A stretch of 64,000 bases of DNA from positions 1-64,000 of the forward strand of contig DASVNK010000065.1 in assembly GCA_036383895.1 (NCBI GenBank), read 5' to 3'. This document shows, piece after piece, positions 17,223-27,776 of the stretch (within the stretch, counting starts at the first letter, position 1; each line of letters begins with the position of its first letter). Under the pieces are notes generated by a model. That model ran no database searches. It was not told the origin of the DNA and worked only from the letters and a program-made list of their open reading frames with translations. Position numbers and translations under genes: made by a program. This stretch comes from DASVNK01 sp036383895 (GTDB lineage Bacteria; Verrucomicrobiota; Verrucomicrobiia; Limisphaerales; SXQI01).

Positions 17223-17702
17223 ATGAAATATTTTCGTCTCAGACCTTGTTCAAACTCGCGGTTCAATAACTCACTTGAAACGAAACGAGAATACAATCTG
17301 CCGGGTGTTATCTGCAACAGTTGCGGTCAGACCTGGGGACGAACAGGTGTGATTTATCCCGCATTCTCACTGCCTTCGGAATTAGACGAGAGCGATTACC
17401 GCAGTCGCTGGCCGGTTCCGATCGATAGATTTCGCAATCTGAGCGGACCTCTAGAGGCTGCGTGGGACAGCGAATTACCTGTAGGGCCTGGATTAGAGTT
17501 CGGTAAGTCGATTGGAAAAGCGTACGGCAAATTTGGTGATTTCGCGTGGAAGACAAATTGGTGCGCATTTATATCAAAATGCGCTCTCTGCCGGCTCCAC
17601 CAAAAAGGTTTTTCCATTTCGATAGGAGAACCAGAAATCTTTCAACATGTGGGAAGATTTGATTATTCCGAACTTCACATTGACGCATTCGTCGCAGATT
17701 AA
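17223..17702 (+). CDS. Double-CxxC protein resembling SitI6-type immunity proteins
   Basis: A 159-residue soluble protein with two cysteine pairs: CNSC in GVICNSCGQTWGRTGVIYP (about residues 32-35) and CALC in FISKCALCRLHQ (about 120-123). The start MKYFRLRP, the GVIC-x-x-CGQTW block, the long spacing and the second CxxC resemble the double-CXXCG family (TIGR02264/PF09535), some members of which are immunity proteins for myxobacterial SitA6 toxins. The second motif lacks the final Gly. There is no toxin gene beside it, so it would be an orphan. Base composition is more A+T-rich than its neighbours, which may mean recent transfer. The family assignment is from memory of the motif. Confidence 0.6.
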   Translation: MKYFRLRPCSNSRFNNSLETKREYNLPGVICNSCGQTWGRTGVIYPAFSLPSELDESDYRSRWPVPIDRFRNLSGPLEAAWDSELPVGPGLEFGKSIGKAYGKFGDFAWKTNWCAFISKCALCRLHQKGFSISIGEPEIFQHVGRFDYSELHIDAFVAD

Positions 17703-17736
17703 GGAGAATTTGCTTGAGGCTTTCAAAATGGGTGCT

Positions 17737-18753
17737 TCAAGCGAGCGGAAGAGGTGTTATCTTTGGGGGTGACGAAAGATTCTTGGATTCGGCGAGGAGT
17801 TGGTAGGAATGCAATCTTGCGGCGTGATCATACATGGCAGACACGATGAAGAGTTCATCGAGGCTGGTTTGTTCGACGAATTGTTCGAGTTCGGCGCGGA
17901 CTTTTTCGATGGAGCCGACGAAGGAGTAGGTGAGCATGGAGGAGACGTGGGATTTTTCGATGGGGTTCCAGTATTGATCGATGTTGTCGATGGGCGGGGG
18001 AAGCTTGCCGGGGCGTCCGCGGATGAGGTTGGTGAATTGTTGTTGGGCGGAGGTGAAGAGGCGGCGTGCTTCGTCGTCGGTATCGGCGGCGAAGACGTTC
18101 ACGCCGGCGGCGGCGTAGGGTTGCTTGAGTTGAGCGGAGGGGCGGAAGTTTGTGCGGTACGTTTCCAATGCTGGGAGGAGAGCGGAGGGTGCGAAGTGGG
18201 ACGCAAAGGCATAGGGCAAGCCGAGTTTGGCGGCGAGTTGTGCTCCATAAAGGCTGGAGCCGAGAATCCAGATGGGGACGTTCAGACCTGCGCCGGGAAC
18301 GGCCTGGACAGGTTGGCCGAATCGGACGGGCTCGAAGTAGCGTTGAAGTTCGAGAACCTCATCTTCGAAATATTCGGCGCGGGATTGGTCGCGACGGAGG
18401 GCGAGAGCGGTTTTCTGGTCGGTGCCGGGAGCGCGGCCGAGGCCGAGATCGATTCTGCCTGGGAAGAGAGATTCAAGGGTGCCGAATTGCTCGGCGATGA
18501 CGAGAGGCGCGTGGTTCGGCAACATGATTCCGCCGGAACCGACGCGGATGGTTTTGGTTCCGCCAGCAACGTAGGCGATGGCGATGGAGGTCGCGGCGCT
18601 CGCGATGCCGGGCATGTTGTGATGCTCCGCGAGCCAGAAACGATGGTAGCCGGAGCGTTCGGCATGTTGAGCGAGGTCGAGGCTGTTGCGCAAGGCATCG
18701 GCGGGAGTTGAACCTTCCGGGACGAAAGCGAGATCGAGAATGGATAAGCGCAC
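17737..18753 (-). CDS. LLM-class flavin-dependent oxidoreductase
   Basis: Luciferase-like (bacterial LLM) FMN oxidoreductase of 338 residues from the GTG at 18753. That start is decided by a strong AGGAGG site a few bases before it and by the family start VRLSILDLAFVPEG; the frame stays open a little further upstream without a good site. Motifs: YHRFWLAEHHNMPGIASAAT, GTKTIRVGSGGIMLPNHAPL, GRIDLGLGRAPGTDQ and the late SMLTYSFVGSIEKVRAELEQF. The subgroup is the MsnO8-type without a known substrate. It stands alone. Confidence 0.9.
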   Translation of the reverse strand: MRLSILDLAFVPEGSTPADALRNSLDLAQHAERSGYHRFWLAEHHNMPGIASAATSIAIAYVAGGTKTIRVGSGGIMLPNHAPLVIAEQFGTLESLFPGRIDLGLGRAPGTDQKTALALRRDQSRAEYFEDEVLELQRYFEPVRFGQPVQAVPGAGLNVPIWILGSSLYGAQLAAKLGLPYAFASHFAPSALLPALETYRTNFRPSAQLKQPYAAAGVNVFAADTDDEARRLFTSAQQQFTNLIRGRPGKLPPPIDNIDQYWNPIEKSHVSSMLTYSFVGSIEKVRAELEQFVEQTSLDELFIVSAMYDHAARLHSYQLLAESKNLSSPPKITPLPLA

Positions 18754-19001
18754 GTTTCCTCCTTGCACAGTAACTCCGAGCGAACGTTCACGCTTTCGGA
18801 AGAAAAGCAATTCGGGGACTAATAATGTTGAGAGAAGATGAGCCGGGAGATTGGGCGTGCTGAGATAAACGAAGGGGGATTTGTTGTTAGTGTCTGGGTT
18901 TGAGGTGCTTGCCGCGGATTTAATGGGCGCAATTTGGATCAGGCCCGTTCCCTCTTGTTTTCCGGCGGGGTGTGCCTAAGCTGTGGGTCGCCCTAACGAC
19001 T

Positions 19002-19361
19002 ATGAACAGATTGCTGGCGATTCCGGTAATTACCGCGATCGCTTTTTTTGCCGTCACAATTTTCGGTGGCTGCGCGACTCTCAATGAAGAGGAGGAGTTG
19101 CGTTCTGCCTTGCAGGTTCCTCCCGAGAAGATAGTTACTGCGAGCACGGCGGAATTGCGCGCGCGGCGTGAACTGCTGCAGGAAATGATCGTGCAGATCG
19201 AGCGCGAGGTGGAGATGAAAGCGGGGCTGCACATGGGGGTGACGATCCACGATGATCGCTCGAAGCTCTCGGAACTTTATCGCGAAGCGCGACAGATCGA
19301 TCGCGAGATTTTGCGGCGGACGCAGACGGCGGATGTGCGCGCGGTGAGCGAAGAGAATTAA
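19002..19361 (+). CDS. Small lipoprotein with a charged helical body
   Basis: A 119-residue protein from ATG 19002 (MNRLLAIPVITAIAFF); a GTG at 18972 would add 10 unlikely residues. The signal ends in a lipobox (IFGGC, Cys at about residue 22). The rest is strongly charged and probably coiled coil (ELRARRELLQEMIVQIEREVEMKAG...KLSELYREARQIDREILRR). No family is recognised. It probably sits in the periplasm or outer membrane as a spacer or envelope protein. Its stop overlaps the convergent LysR gene by 4 bases. Confidence 0.75.
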   Translation: MNRLLAIPVITAIAFFAVTIFGGCATLNEEEELRSALQVPPEKIVTASTAELRARRELLQEMIVQIEREVEMKAGLHMGVTIHDDRSKLSELYREARQIDREILRRTQTADVRAVSEEN

Positions 19362-20305
19362 GCTGCAGCGGCTGCGCTTGGTGCGGCCTTTTTTGCGGAC
19401 GGAGAGACGTTTTCCACGATGGGAGTTTTGCCGAGCAAGTGAGCGCGGCGTTGCGCCTCCTGGGTGAGCGCGTTGATGAAGGCGGTCGGCTTGCCTTGCC
19501 AGACGATTCCGAAATTCGCGGTAGGAAAATCGTCGAGGGGGAAAACGCGGACGCGGCGCGAGAATTTGCGGCCGGGTAGTTCGAGGCCGACGCCGAAGCC
19601 GTATTCGTTTTCGACGTAGGCTTCGATTAACTCAAGTGACGTGAGTTCCATGCTGGCTTTCCATTCCACGCCGCGGGCGCGCAAGCCTTCCTGAAAATTG
19701 CGGCAGATCATTTCGTTGGGCGGGAGGCAGAGGAGGGGTTCGGTGATGCGCTTTTGTTTCCAGAGTTCGGAGGGATCGCGGAGCCTGTGTTTGCGGTTGA
19801 CCAAGAGAACAAGGGAGAGGCGCAGGATCGGAATGGATTGGAAGGTGTTCGGAATATTCTTGTCGAGGAGGGTCATCGCGACGTCGAGTTCCTGCTTCTG
19901 CATCCACTGGATGAGGTCGGGCTGGTAACCGGAACGGAGGACGAGACGCGTGGTGGGGAAAAGGTGGCGGATGCGCTGGAAAATATCGGGCAAATGATCG
20001 CGCAGCATGACGTCGGAAGCGCCGATGCGAACGAGATCGGTGGAGCCGCCGCGAATTTCTTCGGCGACATTATCGATGTTTTGGAAGAAGGGTTGGATGA
20101 ACCGAAAGAGTTTGTCGCCGGCGGGAGTGAGGCAGAAGGGGCGGCGTTGGAAGAGGCTGACGCCGAGGTAATCTTCGAGCTGGAGAATTTGGGCGCTGAC
20201 GGCGGGTTGCTGGATGCCGTAGGGCATGTTGCGGACGGCTTCGGCGATGCCGCCATGACGCGCCACGTAATAGAACAATTCGAGATGATGAATGTTCATG
20301 CTCAT
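19358..20305 (-). CDS. LysR-family transcriptional regulator
   Basis: A 315-residue regulator with an N-terminal winged helix (residues 4-65: HHLELFYYVARHGGIAEAVR, QQPAVSAQILQLEDYLGVSLFQR) and a periplasmic-binding-like effector domain (about residues 90-290). It ends in an Ala/Lys-rich tail (PSAKKAAPSAAAAA). It lies 22 bases downstream of trpD on the same strand, so it may be expressed with trpD, unlike the usual divergent LysR arrangement. The effector and targets are unknown. Confidence 0.92.
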   Translation of the reverse strand: MSMNIHHLELFYYVARHGGIAEAVRNMPYGIQQPAVSAQILQLEDYLGVSLFQRRPFCLTPAGDKLFRFIQPFFQNIDNVAEEIRGGSTDLVRIGASDVMLRDHLPDIFQRIRHLFPTTRLVLRSGYQPDLIQWMQKQELDVAMTLLDKNIPNTFQSIPILRLSLVLLVNRKHRLRDPSELWKQKRITEPLLCLPPNEMICRNFQEGLRARGVEWKASMELTSLELIEAYVENEYGFGVGLELPGRKFSRRVRVFPLDDFPTANFGIVWQGKPTAFINALTQEAQRRAHLLGKTPIVENVSPSAKKAAPSAAAAA

Positions 20306-20327
20306 GGCGTGCAGTATGGGCTACGGA

Positions 20328-21386
20328 CTACGGGCGATACTGAGCTAAAGCGCTCAGCTTAGCGAGAGCTTTCCCGCTGTCGATGAGGTCGGCAGCCAGT
20401 TCGAGACCTTCGACGAGAGACTTGGCTTTGCCTGAAACGAAGAGTGCGGCGGCGGAGTTCAACAAGACAGCATCGCGTTTCGGGCCGCGATCTTTGCCGG
20501 CGAGAATGTCGCGGAGGATCGCGGCGTTTTGCTTGCGGTCGCCGCCGCGGAGGTCTTCGAGGCGGACTGGTTGCAAGTTGAAGTGGGCGGGGTCCATGGA
20601 AGAAGTATTGAAGCCGCGATCGTGGTAATATTCCGCGATGGTGGTGGGGCCGATGGTGGAGAATTCGTCGAGGTGCGCGCCGTCGATCGAGACGGAACCA
20701 CTGACGACCATCACGCGGCGAGTTTGCAGTTGTTGGAGGACGCGGGCGAGCGGTTCGCAGAGAGCGGGGCGTGGCACGCCGAGGAGTTGCGCGGATGGAC
20801 TGGCGGGGTTCAGGAGCGGGCCGAGAAAATTGAAGATGGTGCGATGACCGCGTTCGGCGGCGAGTTTGCGGGCGGGGCCAATGTTTTTGAAGGCGGGGTG
20901 ATAATTCGGCGCAAAGAAAAATGCGAACTGCTGTTCGTGGAGAGATTTGGCGGCTTGTTCGGGATTGAGGTTGGTGGGAATGCCGAGTTCATCGAGGACA
21001 TCGGCGCTGCCGGACTGGGAAGTGATGGCGCGGTTGCCGTGCTTGGCGACTATTACACCGGCGGCGGAGGCGATGATCGAAACGGTGGTGGAAATGTTGA
21101 ACGTGTTTAGCTTGTCGCCGCCGGTGCCGCAGACATCGAGGATTTCGGCGGCGCGTGTTTCGGGGCGAAGCTGCGGTTTGATGGAGCGGGCGCGGAGTTC
21201 GGAGGCGAAGGCGGCGATCTCTTCCGGCGATTCGCCCTTCTCGGCGAGAGCCACGAGGAAATCTACTTTCTCATCAGCGGGCATGTCTTCGCGGGTGAGG
21301 GATTCGATGGCGGCGCGAACTTGTTCGTTCGTGAGCGCGACGCGATCTCGCAAGGATTCGGTGAGCGACCTAAGCACGCCGAACAT
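20328..21386 (-). CDS. trpD: Anthranilate phosphoribosyltransferase
   Basis: Second-step enzyme of tryptophan synthesis, joining anthranilate and PRPP. It has 352 residues with the class motifs DVCGTGGDKLNTFNIST (glycine-rich PRPP site), VAKHGNRAITSQSGSADVLDELG (anthranilate site) and LGPLLNPASP. The first residues (MFGVLRSLTESLRDRVAL) are slightly extended, but the ATG is the first plausible start. No other trp gene is in the window, so the pathway is dispersed. It starts 28 bases after the zinc-ribbon gene, on the same strand. Confidence 0.95.
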   Translation of the reverse strand: MFGVLRSLTESLRDRVALTNEQVRAAIESLTREDMPADEKVDFLVALAEKGESPEEIAAFASELRARSIKPQLRPETRAAEILDVCGTGGDKLNTFNISTTVSIIASAAGVIVAKHGNRAITSQSGSADVLDELGIPTNLNPEQAAKSLHEQQFAFFFAPNYHPAFKNIGPARKLAAERGHRTIFNFLGPLLNPASPSAQLLGVPRPALCEPLARVLQQLQTRRVMVVSGSVSIDGAHLDEFSTIGPTTIAEYYHDRGFNTSSMDPAHFNLQPVRLEDLRGGDRKQNAAILRDILAGKDRGPKRDAVLLNSAAALFVSGKAKSLVEGLELAADLIDSGKALAKLSALAQYRP

Positions 21387-21414
21387 TAATCATAGTGGCG
21401 CGATGGGTCGAGAT

Positions 21415-22137
21415 TCAATCGAGTGCGCGGATGATTGAGCCGGCGATGTCGAACAGGTCTGGTTCGCCAAACACCCATCCTCCGCCGCTGGTGTAAGTAT
21501 CGGAGGGCGCGCGATAGGGATCGCGGCGCATGGATTCGATGCGCTTACGTTCGGCTTCGAGCGCGGCTTTTTCTTTCTCGCGGGCGAAATCGAGTCCGCC
21601 GGTGCGGATGAATTGGACGATGTGCTGGAGTTCGTCACGGTCGAACCAGGTGCCGTGGCTTTTGCAGATATCGACGATGATGCCGCTGCACTTGGCGAAG
21701 TTCACGCGATGCATGAGGTCCTGGCAGAGCGGGCACTTCACGTAGCGGACGGGTTGAATGCCGCCGGGACGGAACACTTCGGATGGGCCGCCGAGGACTG
21801 CGGCTTGCTTCTCGCGATCGGTGCAGATGCGATCGAAGGTGTCGTTATCGACCCAGAGGCCGTGGCAACCCGCGCACTCCATGACGGGGGTGTGACCGAG
21901 TTCCACTTGGCCGAGGACGGTTTTCTTGCAGGTGGGGCAGGGGAGGTCGGTGCGTGCTTTGGCGGCGCGCGAAGTTTCTTCGCCGCAGAATGCGCAGAAC
22001 TTCGCGCCTTCGAAGATCATCGCGAAGCAGGACGGGCACGCTACTTTAGCGAGGCGGATACCACAATGCGTGCACTTCGCCAGATCGGGCGCGGAGGGAG
22101 CGCCACATTGGGGGCATAATAATCGACCGGCATCCAT
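21415..22137 (-). CDS. Multi-zinc-ribbon (zf-TFIIB) protein
   Basis: A 240-residue protein from the ATG at 22137 (MDAGRLLCPQCG); an upstream start at 22173 would add 12 residues. It has five or six CxxC pairs: CPQC, CTHC, CPSC with CAFC, CPTC with CAGC (ECAGCHGLWVDNDTF), and CPLC with IVDICKSHGTWFDRDEL. The last two blocks are zf-TFIIB ribbons; the CxSHGTWFDRDEL form is typical. A charged helix (REKEKAALEAERKRIESMRRD) follows. Such proteins bind zinc; the partner (RNA, DNA or protein) is unknown. It probably forms a unit with the rhomboid upstream and trpD downstream. Confidence 0.85.
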   Translation of the reverse strand: MDAGRLLCPQCGAPSAPDLAKCTHCGIRLAKVACPSCFAMIFEGAKFCAFCGEETSRAAKARTDLPCPTCKKTVLGQVELGHTPVMECAGCHGLWVDNDTFDRICTDREKQAAVLGGPSEVFRPGGIQPVRYVKCPLCQDLMHRVNFAKCSGIIVDICKSHGTWFDRDELQHIVQFIRTGGLDFAREKEKAALEAERKRIESMRRDPYRAPSDTYTSGGGWVFGEPDLFDIAGSIIRALD

Positions 22138-22179
22138 GCACTTCAGTGTTGTAACACTTGGGCGCGCTGACAAGTTTCA

Positions 22180-22752
22180 CTATTTGTGCTGGCGCCAGGC
22201 GACGAGCACGCCGGCAATGGCACCGGCGAGGTGACCTTCCCAGGAGATGAAGCCGCGTTGGGGTAACGCACCGTAAAAAATTCCGCCGTAAAGGAAGAGA
22301 ATGGCGATGGACCAGAGGAACGAACTCCAACTGCGAAGCCACCAGGCGGCGGCGATGAGGTAAGTGACGAGGCCGTAGATCACGCCGCTCGCACCGATGT
22401 GGACCATGGGATGGCCGGGCGTTCCGGAACGGCCGATGATCCAGGTGCCCAGGCCGCTTAGAATCCAGATGGAGAGAAAGGCGAGATCGGGGCGGTATTC
22501 GCGGTTGAGGAATAGAACGACGAGCAGCAGGAACAAGGAAACCATGTTCGTGGTGAGATGCGCATCGCTGTAGTGAAGCAGGGGACTGAAGAGGATTCCG
22601 GCGAGGCCTTGCGGTTGGCGCGGCCAAATTCCAAATGCGTTCAAGATGCCGCCAAGAAAGCGGTTCACGTAATAGATGCCGAAGATGATCAGCACGATGG
22701 TCGCGCTGATTTGCACTGCGTCTCCGAGGCTGCGTTTCTTTCCTTTCGCCAC
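22180..22752 (-). CDS. Rhomboid-family intramembrane serine protease
   Basis: A six-helix membrane protein of 190 residues. The catalytic Ser is in HIGASGVIYGLVTY (GASG loop) and the catalytic His in WEGHLAGAIAGVLVAW; the SDAHLTTNMVSLF segment supplies the oxyanion-side His/Asn. All residues needed for activity are therefore present. It starts 95 bases from the small divergent gene and is first in a set with the zinc-ribbon protein, trpD and LysR. The substrate is unknown. Confidence 0.88.
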   Translation of the reverse strand: MAKGKKRSLGDAVQISATIVLIIFGIYYVNRFLGGILNAFGIWPRQPQGLAGILFSPLLHYSDAHLTTNMVSLFLLLVVLFLNREYRPDLAFLSIWILSGLGTWIIGRSGTPGHPMVHIGASGVIYGLVTYLIAAAWWLRSWSSFLWSIAILFLYGGIFYGALPQRGFISWEGHLAGAIAGVLVAWRQHK

Positions 22753-22847
22753 TGCGGCGCAAATACAGGTGAAAGGTGGCGTATTGTCAAAGCTACTTAG
22801 TCGCGTTGCTGGAAGAATGCACCTCGTTTTAAGGTCTCATCTCGGAG

Positions 22848-23027
22848 ATGGCGACGAAGTGGCACGTGGAACGAGTGCTGGCAGCGGGCTGCGCGTTTCG
22901 GCGGCGCGTGGTGCGCCTGGATGTGGAGGAGGTGTTCCATCGCCGAGTTGAGGAAAAACTGAGTTCAGGAGAATTTTGGCGTCTGCTCCGGGGTTCTCCG
23001 GATATTCGGCGGAATCGCGCGCAGTAA
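22848..23027 (+). CDS. Possible 59-residue protein, unknown
   Basis: A short open frame from ATG 22848 to TAA 23025-23027, MATKWHVERVLAAGCAFRRR followed by an amphipathic, charged segment (VVRLDVEEVFHRRVEEKLSS, then GEFWRLLRGSP). It fills most of the gap between the rhomboid and the metalloprotease and ends 9 bases before the latter's GTG. A GGAG lies only one base before the ATG, too close for a standard site. There is no family match; it may be a small leader gene or chance. Confidence 0.35.
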   Translation: MATKWHVERVLAAGCAFRRRVVRLDVEEVFHRRVEEKLSSGEFWRLLRGSPDIRRNRAQ

Positions 23028-23036
23028 GCTAGTGGC

Positions 23037-25061
23037 GTGAGATGCACCTGGATTGTGCTCCTTCTTGCGGCGGCAACAGCCACAAGTTCGAGGGCGCAGA
23101 TTTCAATTTCGCGAGGAGAGCTTCAACGCGCTTACGATAATCCACGGCCAATCCTATCACTTTTCATCCCGGGCCAAGGCCCGCAGAACTTTGCCCTTGA
23201 GCGCACCCAATTTCTCGATGCAAATTCTACTTTGCAGATCCGCACCTTCTCCGGTCGATCGCTTGAAGATCCGCGAAACGCCGCAAACATCGTGCTCACG
23301 CCGAACTCGCTTTCCGCGCAAATCTTCACTGACGGCGGCACGCATTACCTCAATTCAACCATGGGGTCGGAAAACATCATTGTTTCGCCGGCACCGGCGA
23401 GCACTCGTGATCAAATCGACTACCAATGCCTGACCGACGTCGGCGCACCCGAACTCCGCGGCGCCAGCGTTGAACGAGCAACTGCAGTTAAAAACGTTTT
23501 GCGCAAATTTCGCCTCGCTCCTGCGGCGACGGCCGAGTTCACGCAATTTCATGGCTCAAAAGAGAAGGCGGTTCTGGAAGTTGTGACGGCCATCAACCGC
23601 GCCAGCGGCATCTTTCATCGTGAGCTCGGCATCTCGTTCCAACTTGTTCCCGATTTCGAGCGCATGGTCTTTGATGATGCTGCAACGGACCCATACACCT
23701 CCAATGATCCGAGCGAGCGACTGTTGCACGAAGCACAGGACGCATTTGACGAAATCATTGGCACGCAAAACTATGATGTTGGAATTCTGCTCACGAAGGG
23801 CCTTTACGGGTTGGCTTACTTCAGCAGCGTTTGCGATCCGGCAATTAAAGGTTCGAGCTGCATCGGGCTTCCGGAACCAGTGGGCGACGCATTTCACGTA
23901 AATCTCGTCACCCACGAACTTGGTCATCAATTCGGCGCCAAGCACACTTTCAATTCGCCACTCGGGCTTTGCACGGAGCGCCGGGATGGGTGGACGTCGT
24001 TCGAACCTGGCACTGGTTCAACGATCATGAGCTACGCGAGCCTGCCATGCGAGGGTGATTCGTTTCAGCCGCGGCACGACGAATACTTTCATTCGGAAAG
24101 CATCAAGCAAATTCTGGATTTCGTGAACAGCGCCTCGGCTTCCTGCGCGCAAGTCATGCAAGGCACGAACGGCGCTCCCGAGGTCAACGCCGGACCTGAA
24201 TACACAATTCCCACCGGCACTCCCTTCGCGCTTACCGCGACCGCAACCGACGCAGACGGTGACACGATTTATTACACTTGGGAACAGCGCGATCTCGGCC
24301 CCGCCCGCGCTCTCACCCAACCGGATGACGGCTTGGGACCGCTCTTTCGTTCCTTCTCGCCAACAACAAACGCAACCCGGCTATTTCCCAGGCTCGATCG
24401 TATTCTCGCAGGCAGCGATGCGCCTGAGGAGCGTCTTCCATCGAAGCCGCGCACCATGCGCTTCCGTGTGGCCGCTCGCGACTCGAAGGAAAACGGCGCG
24501 ATTGATTGGTCTGATACGCAACTACAGGTGATAGACACCGGCGCGCCGTTCAAAATCACGTCGCACAATTCAGCACAAACGTTGAGTAACAAGACCCTCG
24601 TTCAGTGGCAGGTAGCCGGAACGACCAATGCGCCGATCAGCGCTGGCGACGTGCGGATCCTGCTTTCGACTAATGGCGGACAGTCCTTCGACATCGTTCT
24701 GGCGGATTCAACAGTGAACGATGGTTCCGAAGAGGTGATTGTTCCGGCATTCGCCAGCAACAATGTGCGCATCAAAGTGCAACCGGGGGGGAATATTTTC
24801 TTCGATATCAATGATGCGCCGCTCACGATCACTGAGCCACCACCCATTGGCCTCACGTTGAACGCTAATCGCGCTGACAATGGCCAATTTCAAGTTTTGT
24901 GGAGTGCGCGGGCCGGGACGGTGTATTCGCTCGAAAGTTCAGCTAACCTTGCACGAAATCTCTGGCGCGAAGTGCTGCGCACGAATGCGGCGGAAAACAG
25001 TGTTCAGGTGAATTTGCCCGCAACGAACAGCCATTCGTTCTACCGCGTCGTGCTGCCTTAA
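23037..25061 (+). CDS. Secreted metzincin (reprolysin-like) metalloprotease
   Basis: A secreted 674-residue zinc protease. A signal peptide (about residues 1-20) is followed by a propeptide-like region and a catalytic domain with the full metzincin site HELGHQFGAKH (293-303) and the Met-turn STIMSYASLPC (Met331). Two cysteine pairs lie around the site. The downstream region (about 370-590) looks like immunoglobulin/fibronectin-type modules (PEYTIPTGTPFALTATATDADG), and the end (YSLESSANLARNLWREV...FYRVVLP) is the common verrucomicrobial secreted tail. Start GTG 23037. The family matches reprolysin-like M12B proteins. The end overlaps the convergent acyltransferase by 4 bases. Confidence 0.92.
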   Translation: MRCTWIVLLLAAATATSSRAQISISRGELQRAYDNPRPILSLFIPGQGPQNFALERTQFLDANSTLQIRTFSGRSLEDPRNAANIVLTPNSLSAQIFTDGGTHYLNSTMGSENIIVSPAPASTRDQIDYQCLTDVGAPELRGASVERATAVKNVLRKFRLAPAATAEFTQFHGSKEKAVLEVVTAINRASGIFHRELGISFQLVPDFERMVFDDAATDPYTSNDPSERLLHEAQDAFDEIIGTQNYDVGILLTKGLYGLAYFSSVCDPAIKGSSCIGLPEPVGDAFHVNLVTHELGHQFGAKHTFNSPLGLCTERRDGWTSFEPGTGSTIMSYASLPCEGDSFQPRHDEYFHSESIKQILDFVNSASASCAQVMQGTNGAPEVNAGPEYTIPTGTPFALTATATDADGDTIYYTWEQRDLGPARALTQPDDGLGPLFRSFSPTTNATRLFPRLDRILAGSDAPEERLPSKPRTMRFRVAARDSKENGAIDWSDTQLQVIDTGAPFKITSHNSAQTLSNKTLVQWQVAGTTNAPISAGDVRILLSTNGGQSFDIVLADSTVNDGSEEVIVPAFASNNVRIKVQPGGNIFFDINDAPLTITEPPPIGLTLNANRADNGQFQVLWSARAGTVYSLESSANLARNLWREVLRTNAAENSVQVNLPATNSHSFYRVVLP

Positions 25062-26254
25062 TCTTGCGCGCCGGTTTTCATTCCGAAAAGAAAACGGGTG
25101 ATGGTAAAGGGCCGCACCAGGAAATGGTAGGTTGCCACCGTTACGATGAACGAAGCGGCGCTGAGGAATAGAAACTTCAGCAGGATCGTGTCGGTGGTTT
25201 TCACGACGTAATAGACGAGGACGACGATGACAGTCTGGTGCAGGATGTAGAATGGGTAGATGGCTTCGTTTGCGTAAGTGAGCAGTGCGTTTTTTCGATT
25301 CAGATAGCGCTTCCCGTAACCGAGAATTGTGAGCACCCAGAACCAGGTGTTGAACGCAAGTAATCCGAGGTAAAGCAAGTAGGGAGCGCTGTAGCCTCGC
25401 GCTGGTTCGACGTCGTTCCAGCGCAAGTAAGTGATGACAAGATAGCAGAGGCAAGCGAGTCGCAGAGAAAGGCCGCGCTTCTGCTCGAGAACTTCACTGA
25501 ACTTCGCGCTCATGGTGAAGACGAAGCCGTATACAAAGTAGGTGAAGTAAACCAGGAACATCGCCCAGTCGTTGATCAGGTTCTGCGGCCCCGGGAATTT
25601 CATGATCAGCCCTGCGAAAATCAGCGCGAGCGGTAAGCCGAAACAGTAGAGCAGGGGAGCGTTCACATTTTCGGCGATCCGATTCAGCAAGGCGCGTCCG
25701 CGGTCGCTGCGCAGAAACAGGAAGATGGGCAAGGCGAGGGTCGAGAAGAGAAATAAATAGGCAATAAACCAAAGATGGTGCCAACTGAAGTTGCCTTCCG
25801 GGTACGGTCTGAAACTGAAGACACTTGGATAGAAATCCAGATAGGAACCGTAGTTTACCCCTTGCACCAGCCGTTCCATGTAAATTTGCGGCGGCACCAC
25901 GACAAACATTCCGAAGACAAGGGGAATAAATAAGCGGAGAAACCTTCGGCCGATATATTCTCCTGCGGTTGCGCGCTTCAGCACGAACCAGGTGCCAGCG
26001 CCGGAAATCAGGAAGAGCAACGCCATGCGCCAGCGCGACATGAAGAACATCCATTCCTGGAAGATGTTGCTCGTCTCCGCGTTTTTAATGTGCCAGCCCC
26101 ATTCGGCCACGAAGGCCATTCCGCAGTGGTAAAAGAGCAGCAGGAAAATCGCGATAACGCGGAGCCAGTCCAGGTCATGGCGCCGCTGCGTTTTTACGGG
26201 GGATTCGGCCGCCGCAAAAATCGGCTTCTCTACTTCAGCGGCGGGCATGGACAT
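25058..26254 (-). CDS. Acyltransferase 3 family membrane protein
   Basis: A polytopic membrane protein of 398 residues with about 10 helices, of the acyltransferase-3 family (OpgC/NodX/OafA relatives). Start block: RRHDLDWLRVIAIFLLLFYHCGMAF with the conserved His; then RWRMALLFLISGAGTWFVLKR and FSWHHLWFIAYLF. Members move acetyl or succinyl groups onto surface glycans, peptidoglycan or glucans. The OpgC-like features (HHLWF) suggest an envelope glycan substrate, but this is inference. It is monocistronic. Confidence 0.9.
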   Translation of the reverse strand: MSMPAAEVEKPIFAAAESPVKTQRRHDLDWLRVIAIFLLLFYHCGMAFVAEWGWHIKNAETSNIFQEWMFFMSRWRMALLFLISGAGTWFVLKRATAGEYIGRRFLRLFIPLVFGMFVVVPPQIYMERLVQGVNYGSYLDFYPSVFSFRPYPEGNFSWHHLWFIAYLFLFSTLALPIFLFLRSDRGRALLNRIAENVNAPLLYCFGLPLALIFAGLIMKFPGPQNLINDWAMFLVYFTYFVYGFVFTMSAKFSEVLEQKRGLSLRLACLCYLVITYLRWNDVEPARGYSAPYLLYLGLLAFNTWFWVLTILGYGKRYLNRKNALLTYANEAIYPFYILHQTVIVVLVYYVVKTTDTILLKFLFLSAASFIVTVATYHFLVRPFTITRFLFGMKTGAQD

Positions 26255-26321
26255 AGCGTGAGCTTACAAAGCCCAGAACACGCCTCAAGCTGGATAAGTT
26301 GCGACGGTCGGAGCTTAGCCG

Positions 26322-27772
<1,451 letters not shown>

Positions 27773-27776
<4 letters not shown>

